From: Phycisphaerales bacterium
Lineage (GTDB): Bacteria; Planctomycetota; Phycisphaerae; Phycisphaerales; UBA1924
Length of the DNA: 64,000 bases
Reading direction: 5' to 3'
NCBI GenBank assembly: GCA_027019265.1
Contig: JALUWX010000098.1
Span: 62,001 to 126,000 of the forward strand
How positions within the stretch are numbered: position 1 is the stretch's first letter; each line of letters begins with the position of its first letter. The position numbers and the translations under genes are program-made. This document shows positions 36,783-45,880 of this stretch, piece by piece. Below the pieces are notes generated by a model, which did not search any database, was not told the DNA's origin, and saw only the letters and a program-made list of their open reading frames with translations.

Positions 36783-37362
36783 CCTCCACCCCTCCCACCA
36801 CCTTCATCCCGAGCCATGCGCGTGCAAAGGCCCAATCCCGTTCCACACTCCGCAACGGACGACCGAGCATCGCCGCGATTTTCACCATCGTCATACCCCC
36901 AAAGAACCTGAGTTCCACGATCGATGCTTTCTCCTTATCCATCGCCGCAAGTTCGTTCAACGCTTCATCCAACGCGATCAGATCCACCACCATCGGCGCG
37001 ATCTCCTCTGCCCCCCGCGCGACACACGCCGAGTGCCCAGCATCAGCGTTCAACCGAGCCCGACGTGATCGGGCGTAGTCCACCAACACACGCCGCATGA
37101 TCCGCGCCGTGATCGCGCGGAGCTCATCCCGATCCATCGACCTCGCCCTCGGATCCCCGCCGTACGTCCGGAGCAACCGTTCGTACGACTCATGAAGCAC
37201 CCCGCTCGTCCCCAGCGTGTGCCCCGCCCGTTCATGACGCATCAACCCCCGAGCAACATGCTCCAGATCCGTGTAGATCGATTCGAAAACCATGCTGATC
37301 GCGCTCGCGCCATCCCCGTCGTGCGCCCTCGTGAAGTGCGTGATGTGATTCTGCTGAGCCAT
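36775..37362 (-). CDS. ECF subfamily RNA polymerase sigma factor
   Basis: About 195 aa from the ATG at 37362 (TTG at 37371 possible). Sigma region 2 (VARGLMRHERAGHTLGTSGV, LHESYERLL, ITARIMRRVLVDYARSRRA) and region 4 (IVELRFFGGMTMVKIAAMLG, RPLRSVERDWAFARAWL) match the planctomycete-type ECF-like sigma family. It probably controls a regulon in response to the coupled kinase at its 3' end rather than via an anti-sigma factor, as no anti-sigma gene is visible. Confidence 0.9.
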   Translation of the reverse strand: MAQQNHITHFTRAHDGDGASAISMVFESIYTDLEHVARGLMRHERAGHTLGTSGVLHESYERLLRTYGGDPRARSMDRDELRAITARIMRRVLVDYARSRRARLNADAGHSACVARGAEEIAPMVVDLIALDEALNELAAMDKEKASIVELRFFGGMTMVKIAAMLGRPLRSVERDWAFARAWLGMKVVGGVEDE

Positions 37363-37484
37363 CCTCGACAAACCGGATTCTCGGACCCGACATCCTCACT
37401 TTTTTCGTCACGGGTCGGCGGGACACCCGTTCCACAAACGCTCTGACACACGGGAGAGCATGACCCCGTTCAGGAGATCACCCC

Positions 37485-40400
37485 GTGTACGAGCATATGT
37501 TCCATCGGTTCCGTCACGCCGCGTTCATCACGACCACCGCGATCCTCGCTGGATCCGCGAGCGCCCAGGTCCAAGCCAACGCGCAGATCACCTACCAACG
37601 CGCCATCGAATCCCACCTCAACACCGGGAACGAAACCCTCGATCTCCTCGGGATCGGGACCGACCCCGACGATGGGACCACATTCCTCGTCTGCAAGACC
37701 AACACCCAAGCCGACTGCCCATCACCCGACAACATCCACATCTACCGCCACGACACATCCAGCAACACCTGGGTCTTCGAGGATGCAATCGACCACCCGG
37801 GCTTCGTCTCCCCGAACTTCGTCGAAGTCCGGGGAGACACCATCGCGATCGGGCAATCGTTCAGCCCGGGCAATATCGGGAACGACGGCACAGACATCTA
37901 CCGGAGGAATGCCAACGGGTGGGCGCACGAAGCGTTCATCCGCCCCGCCGACAACAACGTCGGAGACTACTTCGGCGCATCCGTCAGCATCGACCAAGAC
38001 ATCCTCGCGGTCGGTGCACCCCAAGAGGGCGACGACCCCCGCGCCTCCCAGATCGGTCCCGGATCCGTCTACGTGTTTCAGCGCATCAACAACACCTGGA
38101 CCCAGATCGACAAAGTCACCAGCGATGACGGGTCCGACGGCGATGACTTCGGGCGGAACATCAAGATCCGCGCCACGACCGATGGCTGGCGCCTTATCGT
38201 CGGCGCTCCCGATCACAGCACCGACCCAAGCGACTTCAATCTCGCCGGCGCCGTCTATGCGTTCCAGCACATCAACGGAACAACAACCCAGCTCAACAGT
38301 GTCGCACGATCCACCAACCAGCTCGCCGTCGGCGACTTCGGTTCCGACGGGATCGGCTTCGACTCCGAGATCGCCGCCGTGGTCGATCAAGACTCCATCT
38401 GGAGCTATCGCTTCGACCCTGTATCCGGGCTCCAACCCATCGGCCCGCTCTTCTCAAACGACACCCTCTCCGCGCCCGTCGTCGAGAACCGGACCATCCT
38501 CGTCTCGGATCCGTCCGGATCCCTCGCAAACGCGACCGAACCAAATCTCACGCGCATCCATGAAGACCTTCAGGGGAACTGGGTAACAACACACTTCCCT
38601 CGTCCCCCCCAGTTCGTTGATGACGACCTGTTTGGTTCCCACATCGCGTTCAACGGCACACTCATCGCCGCAGGCGTTCCCGGGCTCGACCTGGACGTCC
38701 CCAATGCCGGGGGGGTCTGGACCCAAACGACCGGCCCCAACACGTACCCCACCACCCTCCTCCTCGAAGGGGTCGGATCAGCCAACGCTCACCTCGCCGA
38801 ATCCATCGCCGCCGACGGCGAATGGATCGCGCTCGGATCCCCGGGCGCTACAAGCGACTGTATCGGGATCCCCACCGGATCCGTCCGGATGCTCCGCGCA
38901 AGCGGCCCCGACTGGATCACCACCCAAGTCATCATCCCCCCACCAAGCACCCCGGGAGGGGAGTTCGGACACGCGCTTTCGCTCCACAACGACACCCTCG
39001 CCATCTCCATCCCCGGATACCAAGCGTCACCCACCGAGGACCCCGTCGGCGCAGTCCTCCTGTACAAACGCACGGGCTCGACCTGGATCCACACCCACAA
39101 CATCTACGGCCAGTTCCCCGGAGCCGGATTCGGCGCGGCGATCGCGCTTGAGAACAACGACCTCATCATCGCGCAACCCAATCACAACGGATCCGGATCC
39201 ATCTCCCACTACCACCGGAACTCGCAAGGACAATGGATCACCGGAATTACCACCAACGCACCCGGGCTCACCCCTGGCGCGAGGTTCGGGCACGCGCTCT
39301 CGCTCCACAACGGCACCCTCCTCGTCGGCGCGCCCCACAACCAGAACGAGTCCGGGAGTGTCTACGCATTCACCCTGACCAACAACACACTCACCTTCAA
39401 CCAGACCCTGACCGTCCCGGGTGCGCAGACCAATGCCCAAGCGGGATGGGCGATCGCGCAAAGCGACACCCACGCCTTCATCGGGCTCCCGTACCAGGGC
39501 ACCCTCCCCGGGTTCCAGTTCCCCGGACAGCTCGCCATCATCCCCAAGTCGGGCAACACCTTCGGACCCGGGACCTCCGAGTTCGACCCATTCGGGCTCG
39601 GGACCGGGTTCGGATCATCCATCGCCGCCAACAACGCGCTGCTCGCAGTGAGTTCGCACGACCCCGGGCATGAAGCGATCCGTCTCTTCGCCGATTCGGG
39701 ATCAGGCTTCCAGTTCCTCCAATCAGTCCTCTCCCCCACCAACGCTCAAGACTCAAGCTTCGGCTCGTCCGTCGCCCTCGTGGCGCAGTCCATCGTGATC
39801 GGTGCACCGAACGAATCCACCCCAATTGTCACCCAAGGCGGCCGCGCCCACCTCTTCGACATCGAGCTCCGCTACACCGTCCCCGAGTGCGACCAAGGGA
39901 TGCTCGACGACCGCGTCCAGTGGGTCCAGGACGACGCTCCGAACTCCGGCGAATGGTTCGCAAAGTCCATCGCCGTCGATCAAGGATTCGCCATCGCCGG
40001 GGTCCCCTACGATCACTACTCATACACCTACAACGGAAACACCGTCAACGCCAACAACACGGGCAAAGCGGTCATCTTCCAACGAACCGCGCCCAGGACC
40101 TGGACCCCAGTCGCAACCTTCCGAGGAAACAACATTGAGTCAAGCCCTCCACCCGGGATCCAAACGGATTGGCATGGTTGGGCTGTTGATATCAAACACA
40201 ACACCGCCGCCGCAGGCGGAACCCAGGCCTACGACGAAAGCACCAACCTCCGTTCTGGATCCGTCCAGATCTACGAACGAACCCTGACAGGCTGGTCACG
40301 CACCATAGAGCTCTTTCCCTCGAACAACAGCATCCAAGGCAGCGACCAGATCCTTGAGTTCGGCGCATCCGTTGACTTCGATTCCACCTCGAACCTGCTC

Positions 40401-41372
40401 GCCATCGGCGCGGCAAACAGCCGAATCGGAGGTGTCACAGGAACGGGCGCCGGGTTCGTCTACGAGCGGGTCGGAGATCAATGGCTCGAATCCAACCAGC
40501 TCTCACCACCGACAGCCCTGTTCGCCGACCATGACGGCCTGAGTATCGCCGTTGAAGAAAGCTGGCTCGCGCTGGGTTCCCCCGACAACGACACCTACAC
40601 CGGAGGGGCCGTCCATATGTTTCAACGCACTGCGCCGGGCCTGTGGGTCTTCCATTCCTCGCTCCATATCCCAAATATCTCCACCAGCGCTCGTTTCGGT
40701 GCCTCGGTCGAACTCGATCGGTCGGACATCGGACTCACACTGATCGTCGGAGCACCCAATACCGCCGACGGGTTCGTGAACTCCGTCGGTGCCGCGTATG
40801 CTTTCGTGCTCGATCCCATCGCCTCTCAATGGAATCTCTTCCAGGAACTCCGCCCCGAGCTCCCAAGAACAAGCACCTCATACGGAACCTCCGTGGTGAT
40901 CGATCACAACTCCATCGCTGTGGGGGGACCCTACATCCAGAACCCGAATGCGATCGGAACCCAATGGACCGGAGGGGTCGAAGTCTACAACCTCGATGCC
41001 AACACCGGGCAGTTCACCCGAAGAATCCTCATCCGGTCCGATCCTCCCGAATGGGGCACCGCCAACGGATGGGGCTCGTCCGTCGGACTCTCCGGCGGCA
41101 ACGTGCTCCTCGGGTCCAACCTCGCCGACGGTGAGCCCTTCGACCCAGCGAACGTGAACAGGAGCTGGGGTGCGTTCATCGCTTATGACATCATCTGTGT
41201 CCCGGATTGCCGTGTTGATCTCAACAACGACGGAACCCTCGACTTCTTCGATATCTCCCTCTTCCTTGCAAACGTCAGCGCCCAGGATCCCAGCGCCGAC
41301 TTCAACGGGGACTCCATGATCGACTTCTTCGATATCTCCGCGTTCCTCACCGAGTTCGCGCTCGGGTGCTGA
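37485..41372 (+). CDS. Large secreted FG-GAP-like repeat protein with C-terminal dockerin-like (DFFDIS) module
   Basis: 1295 aa. GTG at 37485 with AGGAG 8 bp upstream; signal peptide ends at GSASAQ. The body is a series of repeats in which phrases like DYFGASVSIDQDILAVGAP, GEFGHALSLHNDTLAIS, ARFGHALSLHNGTLLVGAP and SSFGSSVALVAQSIVIGAP recur every 50-60 residues, as in FG-GAP/beta-propeller surface proteins. The last 60 residues contain two calcium-loop-like repeats, DLNNDGTLDFFDIS and DFNGDSMIDFFDIS, flanked by cysteines. It likely acts outside the cell or on the surface. No enzyme motif found. Confidence 0.85.
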   Translation: MYEHMFHRFRHAAFITTTAILAGSASAQVQANAQITYQRAIESHLNTGNETLDLLGIGTDPDDGTTFLVCKTNTQADCPSPDNIHIYRHDTSSNTWVFEDAIDHPGFVSPNFVEVRGDTIAIGQSFSPGNIGNDGTDIYRRNANGWAHEAFIRPADNNVGDYFGASVSIDQDILAVGAPQEGDDPRASQIGPGSVYVFQRINNTWTQIDKVTSDDGSDGDDFGRNIKIRATTDGWRLIVGAPDHSTDPSDFNLAGAVYAFQHINGTTTQLNSVARSTNQLAVGDFGSDGIGFDSEIAAVVDQDSIWSYRFDPVSGLQPIGPLFSNDTLSAPVVENRTILVSDPSGSLANATEPNLTRIHEDLQGNWVTTHFPRPPQFVDDDLFGSHIAFNGTLIAAGVPGLDLDVPNAGGVWTQTTGPNTYPTTLLLEGVGSANAHLAESIAADGEWIALGSPGATSDCIGIPTGSVRMLRASGPDWITTQVIIPPPSTPGGEFGHALSLHNDTLAISIPGYQASPTEDPVGAVLLYKRTGSTWIHTHNIYGQFPGAGFGAAIALENNDLIIAQPNHNGSGSISHYHRNSQGQWITGITTNAPGLTPGARFGHALSLHNGTLLVGAPHNQNESGSVYAFTLTNNTLTFNQTLTVPGAQTNAQAGWAIAQSDTHAFIGLPYQGTLPGFQFPGQLAIIPKSGNTFGPGTSEFDPFGLGTGFGSSIAANNALLAVSSHDPGHEAIRLFADSGSGFQFLQSVLSPTNAQDSSFGSSVALVAQSIVIGAPNESTPIVTQGGRAHLFDIELRYTVPECDQGMLDDRVQWVQDDAPNSGEWFAKSIAVDQGFAIAGVPYDHYSYTYNGNTVNANNTGKAVIFQRTAPRTWTPVATFRGNNIESSPPPGIQTDWHGWAVDIKHNTAAAGGTQAYDESTNLRSGSVQIYERTLTGWSRTIELFPSNNSIQGSDQILEFGASVDFDSTSNLLAIGAANSRIGGVTGTGAGFVYERVGDQWLESNQLSPPTALFADHDGLSIAVEESWLALGSPDNDTYTGGAVHMFQRTAPGLWVFHSSLHIPNISTSARFGASVELDRSDIGLTLIVGAPNTADGFVNSVGAAYAFVLDPIASQWNLFQELRPELPRTSTSYGTSVVIDHNSIAVGGPYIQNPNAIGTQWTGGVEVYNLDANTGQFTRRILIRSDPPEWGTANGWGSSVGLSGGNVLLGSNLADGEPFDPANVNRSWGAFIAYDIICVPDCRVDLNNDGTLDFFDISLFLANVSAQDPSADFNGDSMIDFFDISAFLTEFALGC

Positions 41373-41418
41373 TCCCCCCCAACGCTCCCCGTCCGCTCTC
41401 GCACTTATCGGAGACCCC

Positions 41419-43095
41419 GTGCTCAAAGCCATCCTCACCGTGCTCGCAGCCCTGACCTTCAGCACCCACGCGCAGGACACAGCGTGTCCAAAGAGCGGGA
41501 TCAACCTCGCCGGGATCCCCAGCTGGACCCCCAGCTGGCCTTTCGTAGACGCATTCAAAATCCGCCGCCCCTGGATCTCGGGAGACGCATCGGGAAGCGT
41601 CTGGGATGACGGGCGCCCGATCCCCACCGACGAGTTCGGATGGGTCACGTCCATCCTTCCGGACCAACGCGTCCACACCCTCATCTACGACAACGCCTTC
41701 GGACACTACCCCGCCGGACGCTATGTCTGTCTCTACGAGGGACAGGGCAACCTCCATATCGGAGGCGACGCGACCGAGATCACACGCGCCCCCGGGCGCA
41801 TCGAACTCGACGTCTCCCCCACCGAAAGCGGTATGTGGCTCACCATCTTCTCCACCGACCCGCAGGACCATATCCGCAACATCCGTCTCATAATGCCCGG
41901 GTTCGAATCCACCTATCAAACACACCCCTTCCACCCCGACTTCCTCGATTCCCTCAGAACAATCGACGTCATCCGTTTCATGGATTGGCAGAACACCAAC
42001 ACCACCTGGAACCACCCCTGGTCCCAGCGCCCCAAACCCACCGATGCAGGATACTCCCTCGGGCTCGGGGTCCCCATCGAGGTCATGATCGATCTCTGCA
42101 ACGAGCTCGACATCGACCCCTGGTTCTGCATGTCCCACCGATTCGACGACGAATACGTTGACAACTTCGCCGCCCTCGTGGCGCAGCGCCTCGAGCCCGA
42201 ACGCACCGTCTACGTCGAACACTCCAACGAAGTCTGGAACGGGATCTTCCCTCAGTCCTCCTATGCCGCCCAACAAGCCAACCTCCGAGGGATCCCCGGA
42301 GACGACGACTTCCAACGCGCGATGCGCTACCACTCCGAGCGGAGTGTCGAGATCTTCGACCTCTGGGACAACCACCTCCCCATCGACCGGCTCGTCCGAG
42401 TTATGGGGGGATGGCAATCCAACACCTGGGTCACCGACCAGCTCCTGAGCTGGAACAACGCCCACCTTCACACCGACGCATTCGCGACCGCGCCCTACTT
42501 CGGGAACGATCTCGGAGTCGGATCAAACCCAAACCAGACACTCCAGATGACCCCAGACGAAATCATCGATCAGTGCTTCATCAGTATCCAAACCGAACGC
42601 GCCCAGACCCAAGCACAATCCGCAACGCTCCAGAGCTACCCAGGAGTCGAGCTCATCGCGTACGAATCCGGACAGCACCTCGTCGGGGTCGGGGAATGGA
42701 CCAACAACACGGAGCTCACCGCGCTCTTCATCGAAACGAATCGGCACCCCCGGATGTACGACCTCTACATCGATGACGTGCAGGGATGGCGCTCCAGCGG
42801 AGGCGGACTCATGGCCGCTTTCGCTTCATGCTTCACCCCCACCCGCTACGGGTCCTGGGGACTCCTCGAATACCAGGACCAACCCCTGGACCTAGCCCAC
42901 AAAATGCGCGCCTGGATCGACCTCTCCACCAATCCCGCCGACTACGACCACTCCGGATCCATCGACTTCTTCGATATCTCCAGTTTCCTCGCAGACCTCA
43001 TCGCCGGCGACCCAGCCGCTGACATCAACCACGACAACACCCTCGACTTCTTTGATGTGTCCGCCTTTCTCTCTCTGCTGAGCAGCGACTGCTGA
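41419..43095 (+). CDS. Secreted glycoside-hydrolase-like/cellulose-binding-type protein with dockerin-like C-terminus
   Basis: 558 aa, GTG start 46 bp after the previous gene. Signal peptide (MLKAILTVLAALTFSTHAQD). The central region has a TIM-barrel-like feel: DVIRFMDWQNTN, VPIEVMIDLCNELDIDPWF and VYVEHSNEVWNG (Glu in an N-E pair typical of clan GH-A-like enzymes), and later VELIAYESGQHLVG. The C-terminus has two DFFDIS repeats (HSGSIDFFDISSFL, NHDNTLDFFDVSAFL). Probably acts on an extracellular polysaccharide; family and activity unassigned. Confidence 0.8.
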   Translation: MLKAILTVLAALTFSTHAQDTACPKSGINLAGIPSWTPSWPFVDAFKIRRPWISGDASGSVWDDGRPIPTDEFGWVTSILPDQRVHTLIYDNAFGHYPAGRYVCLYEGQGNLHIGGDATEITRAPGRIELDVSPTESGMWLTIFSTDPQDHIRNIRLIMPGFESTYQTHPFHPDFLDSLRTIDVIRFMDWQNTNTTWNHPWSQRPKPTDAGYSLGLGVPIEVMIDLCNELDIDPWFCMSHRFDDEYVDNFAALVAQRLEPERTVYVEHSNEVWNGIFPQSSYAAQQANLRGIPGDDDFQRAMRYHSERSVEIFDLWDNHLPIDRLVRVMGGWQSNTWVTDQLLSWNNAHLHTDAFATAPYFGNDLGVGSNPNQTLQMTPDEIIDQCFISIQTERAQTQAQSATLQSYPGVELIAYESGQHLVGVGEWTNNTELTALFIETNRHPRMYDLYIDDVQGWRSSGGGLMAAFASCFTPTRYGSWGLLEYQDQPLDLAHKMRAWIDLSTNPADYDHSGSIDFFDISSFLADLIAGDPAADINHDNTLDFFDVSAFLSLLSSDC

Positions 43096-43123
43096 GCACC
43101 GCAACCACGACTCAATGAGCAAA

Positions 43124-43153
43124 CCGCTCGGCACGATTCGACGTGCCGAGCGG
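43124..43153 (+). terminator. Probable terminator hairpin after the secreted-protein genes
   Basis: Perfect 11-bp stem CCGCTCGGCAC / GTGCCGAGCGG, 8-nt loop, 28 bp after the stop. The following T tract is weak (TGGTTGTGG), so efficiency is uncertain; the minus strand has a similarly weak T run. Confidence 0.6.
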
Positions 43154-43273
43154 TGGTTGTGGATCTCAACGGATCCAGATCGGGTTGAGCCTGCCCCCCG
43201 CAGCATTCGCCACCCCAGCCGCAACCGATCCTGAGCCATGCCGATCGTCGATCACCCCAACCCGTGAGAATCA

Positions 43274-43873
43274 GTGCGAGCGATCTCCAGTACCAGGACT
43301 GCGCCCGAGATGTGCATCGGCGCAGCAGAACAGGAGTACATCACCGCGAGATGTCTCGTGACCCTCGGAGAAATCCTCACCGCGCAAGGGCGATATGAGG
43401 AAGCCCTCCTCGCACTCGATGACGCCACCATTATACTCACAACGCTCACAGGCTCGACGAGCCCCGACTCCGCGAAACTCAACCTCGTCGCGGCCAACGC
43501 TGAGTTTGAATCCGGGGACGTGACCGCCGCGATGAATCGATTGCGCGAAGTGGTAGACATCCTCGAATCGACCGTCTCTCCGAGCCACCCCGACCTCGCA
43601 GAAGCAAGAGCATACCGAACCGCGTACCAAGCTCAGGGCAGCGATGAGCGGCGCAAACAACTCGCCGCAGCCCACGAGCTCGTCGATCGATCCCACGGCC
43701 CCGATCACAGACTGTCCATCGCAGCCCTCAACGCCGCGCTGAAACTCGCGGATGACCCCGCCGACGAGTACACCGCCCGCCGTCTCCGCACCACGATCAC
43801 CACGCTCGAAAGACGCAGAGCCGCGCGGATCGGTCCCGATCTCCACCGATCACACCCAAAACTCTCGTTTTAA
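43274..43873 (+). CDS. TPR-like fragment, probable truncated remnant of a larger protein (199 aa)
   Basis: Open from a GTG three codons after an in-frame stop, so the N-terminus looks cut; an ATG at 43310 is an alternative. Repeats of TPR type are visible (ARCLVTLGEILTAQGRYEEA, MNRLREVVDILESTVSPSHP, GPDHRLSIAALNAALKLADD), a style typical of the C-terminal part of planctomycete kinase-TPR proteins such as the one at 34.5 kb. No kinase domain, signal peptide or ribosome site is evident. May be a decayed gene. Confidence 0.5.
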   Translation: MRAISSTRTAPEMCIGAAEQEYITARCLVTLGEILTAQGRYEEALLALDDATIILTTLTGSTSPDSAKLNLVAANAEFESGDVTAAMNRLREVVDILESTVSPSHPDLAEARAYRTAYQAQGSDERRKQLAAAHELVDRSHGPDHRLSIAALNAALKLADDPADEYTARRLRTTITTLERRRAARIGPDLHRSHPKLSF

Positions 43874-44032
43874 ACGAAACAGTCTTCCGCGGGGCGGAAA
43901 ATTCGACCGCATGTGTCGAGCAGCGTCTCACGAGACGAAGCTCATGCACCATCATCCGGGACGAGAAGGAGCACACCAGCACACCTTCTACCGCGCAGCG
44001 GATATCATACGAACTCAATCGGGACAACTTCT

Positions 44033-44989
44033 GTGAAAAGCACCTTTCGAGACAGCCTGGGGCAAGCATGCGAAGTGATCCCTGGCTTCGCGAACAGCGT
44101 CTTTCAGGGTGATCGAGGCGGCGGCAACTCTGGATACTTCCAATCCGAACAAAACTGCACACAGCCCGACTCAACACGCGCTCGGCTCGAAGGGGTTGCG
44201 AACCGCGTCCGACTTGCTGCGCGACTTCTCGACTCGGTAGCGCCCGCCGCGAATGGTCCAGCGTTGGTGATCGGAGCGTCGCACGGCGAAGAATGTCTCT
44301 GGCTCGCCGATCAGCTCGGCGATCGATGCGATCGGATCATCGGGACAAATCTCACCGAACTCGATCCATTCGACGGCGGAGTCCTCAAGGCGTTCAGCGA
44401 TATCTCGGGAAACCCAGAACACGCCGCACATTGCTCTGACCGAATCGAGCTCTGCCGTGACGATATCGCAACCTCCTCGCTCCCAACCGGACACTTCACC
44501 AGAGTCTGCTCATGGCAAACATTCGAGCATGTGATGGATCCCCGCGCCGGGTTCGAAAACGTGTCGCGTGTCCTGCGCCCAGGCGGCGTGGGCTACATCG
44601 AATACAACCCCTTCTTCTCGATTGACGGCGCTCATTGGCCAGCGACCATCGACATCCCGTGGGCACATGCCCGGATGGAAAACACCGAGTTCGAGCGTGC
44701 GGTGTTCACGCTCCATCCTGATCGCCAGAAGGATGCCGTCTCGTTTGTGCATCGCGCGATCAACCGAATGACACAACAGCAGATGCTCGGCTACGCTCAC
44801 GATGCCGAACTCGAGATCGTCGCGTTCTTACCCCGGATCCGAACCGAAGACCTCCTCTCCCTCACGCCCCAGATCGTCAACGGAGTGCGTGCTTTGTACC
44901 CGCTCGCCTCACCCTCAGATCTCGCCGCCCGCATCGTCCGGGTCGTGGTCCGCAAACCGCCTGACGCAGCAGAGACCAGAGCGGACTGA
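44033..44989 (+). CDS. SAM-dependent methyltransferase of the glycan cluster
   Basis: About 318 aa with GTG at 44033. Class I methyltransferase: motif I ALVIGASHGEECLWLA, acidic loop IGTNLTELDPF, and the post-motif region FTRVCSWQTFEHVMDP followed by VSRVLRPGGVGYIEYNPF. The extended N-terminal and C-terminal parts are specific. It is followed after 2 bp by an FkbM-family gene and converges on the leftward glycan operon. Substrate unknown; probably a sugar or glycan-linked group. Confidence 0.78.
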   Translation: MKSTFRDSLGQACEVIPGFANSVFQGDRGGGNSGYFQSEQNCTQPDSTRARLEGVANRVRLAARLLDSVAPAANGPALVIGASHGEECLWLADQLGDRCDRIIGTNLTELDPFDGGVLKAFSDISGNPEHAAHCSDRIELCRDDIATSSLPTGHFTRVCSWQTFEHVMDPRAGFENVSRVLRPGGVGYIEYNPFFSIDGAHWPATIDIPWAHARMENTEFERAVFTLHPDRQKDAVSFVHRAINRMTQQQMLGYAHDAELEIVAFLPRIRTEDLLSLTPQIVNGVRALYPLASPSDLAARIVRVVVRKPPDAAETRAD

Positions 44990-44991
44990 AC

Positions 44992-45861
44992 ATGACGGAT
45001 ACGCAGCAACACATGCATGCACAAGACCCGAGCAGCATTGAGGATCTCCGGAATGAGATTGCTCGACTGCGTGAAGTGACCTACGAGCACCACTGGCGTC
45101 TTCAAACGCTCGAAGCCGAAATGCGCAAGCGCGTCGCCGTAGCCGAAGCTCGCGCTGCGCTTCTGGAGTCCGGCAGAACAGCCCGTCAACCTGGCATGGT
45201 CAGCAGATCACAGTACGGCGAAGACGGGGTACTCTGGGAGCTGTTCGACGGGCAACTGGAAGGCACGTATGTCGAAGCCGGCGCGATCGACGGGCTGCGA
45301 CTCTCCGTGACAGCACTCTTCGAAGCAGTCGGCTGGCAAGGGCTCCTCATCGAACCGATCCCCGAACAGGCGGCTCGATGCAAGGCGAATCGCCCCGCGA
45401 ATCATGTGATCCAAGCCGCCCTCGCTGCGCCCGGGCACGCCCCAACCACACACTTTGTCCACTTCAACGGCGCTCCGGAGTTTTCGGGTATCAATCCCAG
45501 CGAGGATCACCGTGTTCTTGCAAGCAACCAAGGCGGATCGACGGAGCAGATCGAAGTTACACAGACGACCCTCGACGATGCGCTCAAGAACGCCAGCGCC
45601 GATGCCTGGAACGGGATCGACTTTGTGGTGCTGGATCTCGAGGGCGGAGAGCTGGATACCCTCCGCGGGTTCAACCTGGACCACTGGCGCCCTCGTGTGC
45701 TCATCATCGAAGACCATGACCGCTCGCCCAGCTCCCCCATTGCTCAGTACATGGAGAACCGGGGGTACGAAGCGGTCGGTATGATCAGAATCAACAGGGT
45801 GTACATACGGCTCGAAGAGCAGGCACTGCTTCAGCGAGCCTCATGCATCAACTGGCTCTAA
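44992..45861 (+). CDS. FkbM family methyltransferase with N-terminal coiled coil
   Basis: 289 aa. Residues about 12-60 are charged heptads (IEDLRNEIARLREVTYEHHW). The FkbM domain has QYGEDGVLWELFDGQLEGTY, VEAGAIDG, LIEPIPEQAARCKANRPA and DFVVLDLEGGELDTLRGF. FkbM enzymes O-methylate sugars or polyketides. Companion of the methyltransferase just upstream. Confidence 0.88.
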   Translation: MTDTQQHMHAQDPSSIEDLRNEIARLREVTYEHHWRLQTLEAEMRKRVAVAEARAALLESGRTARQPGMVSRSQYGEDGVLWELFDGQLEGTYVEAGAIDGLRLSVTALFEAVGWQGLLIEPIPEQAARCKANRPANHVIQAALAAPGHAPTTHFVHFNGAPEFSGINPSEDHRVLASNQGGSTEQIEVTQTTLDDALKNASADAWNGIDFVVLDLEGGELDTLRGFNLDHWRPRVLIIEDHDRSPSSPIAQYMENRGYEAVGMIRINRVYIRLEEQALLQRASCINWL

Positions 45862-45880
45862 CAGCCCAACACAAGACGCA

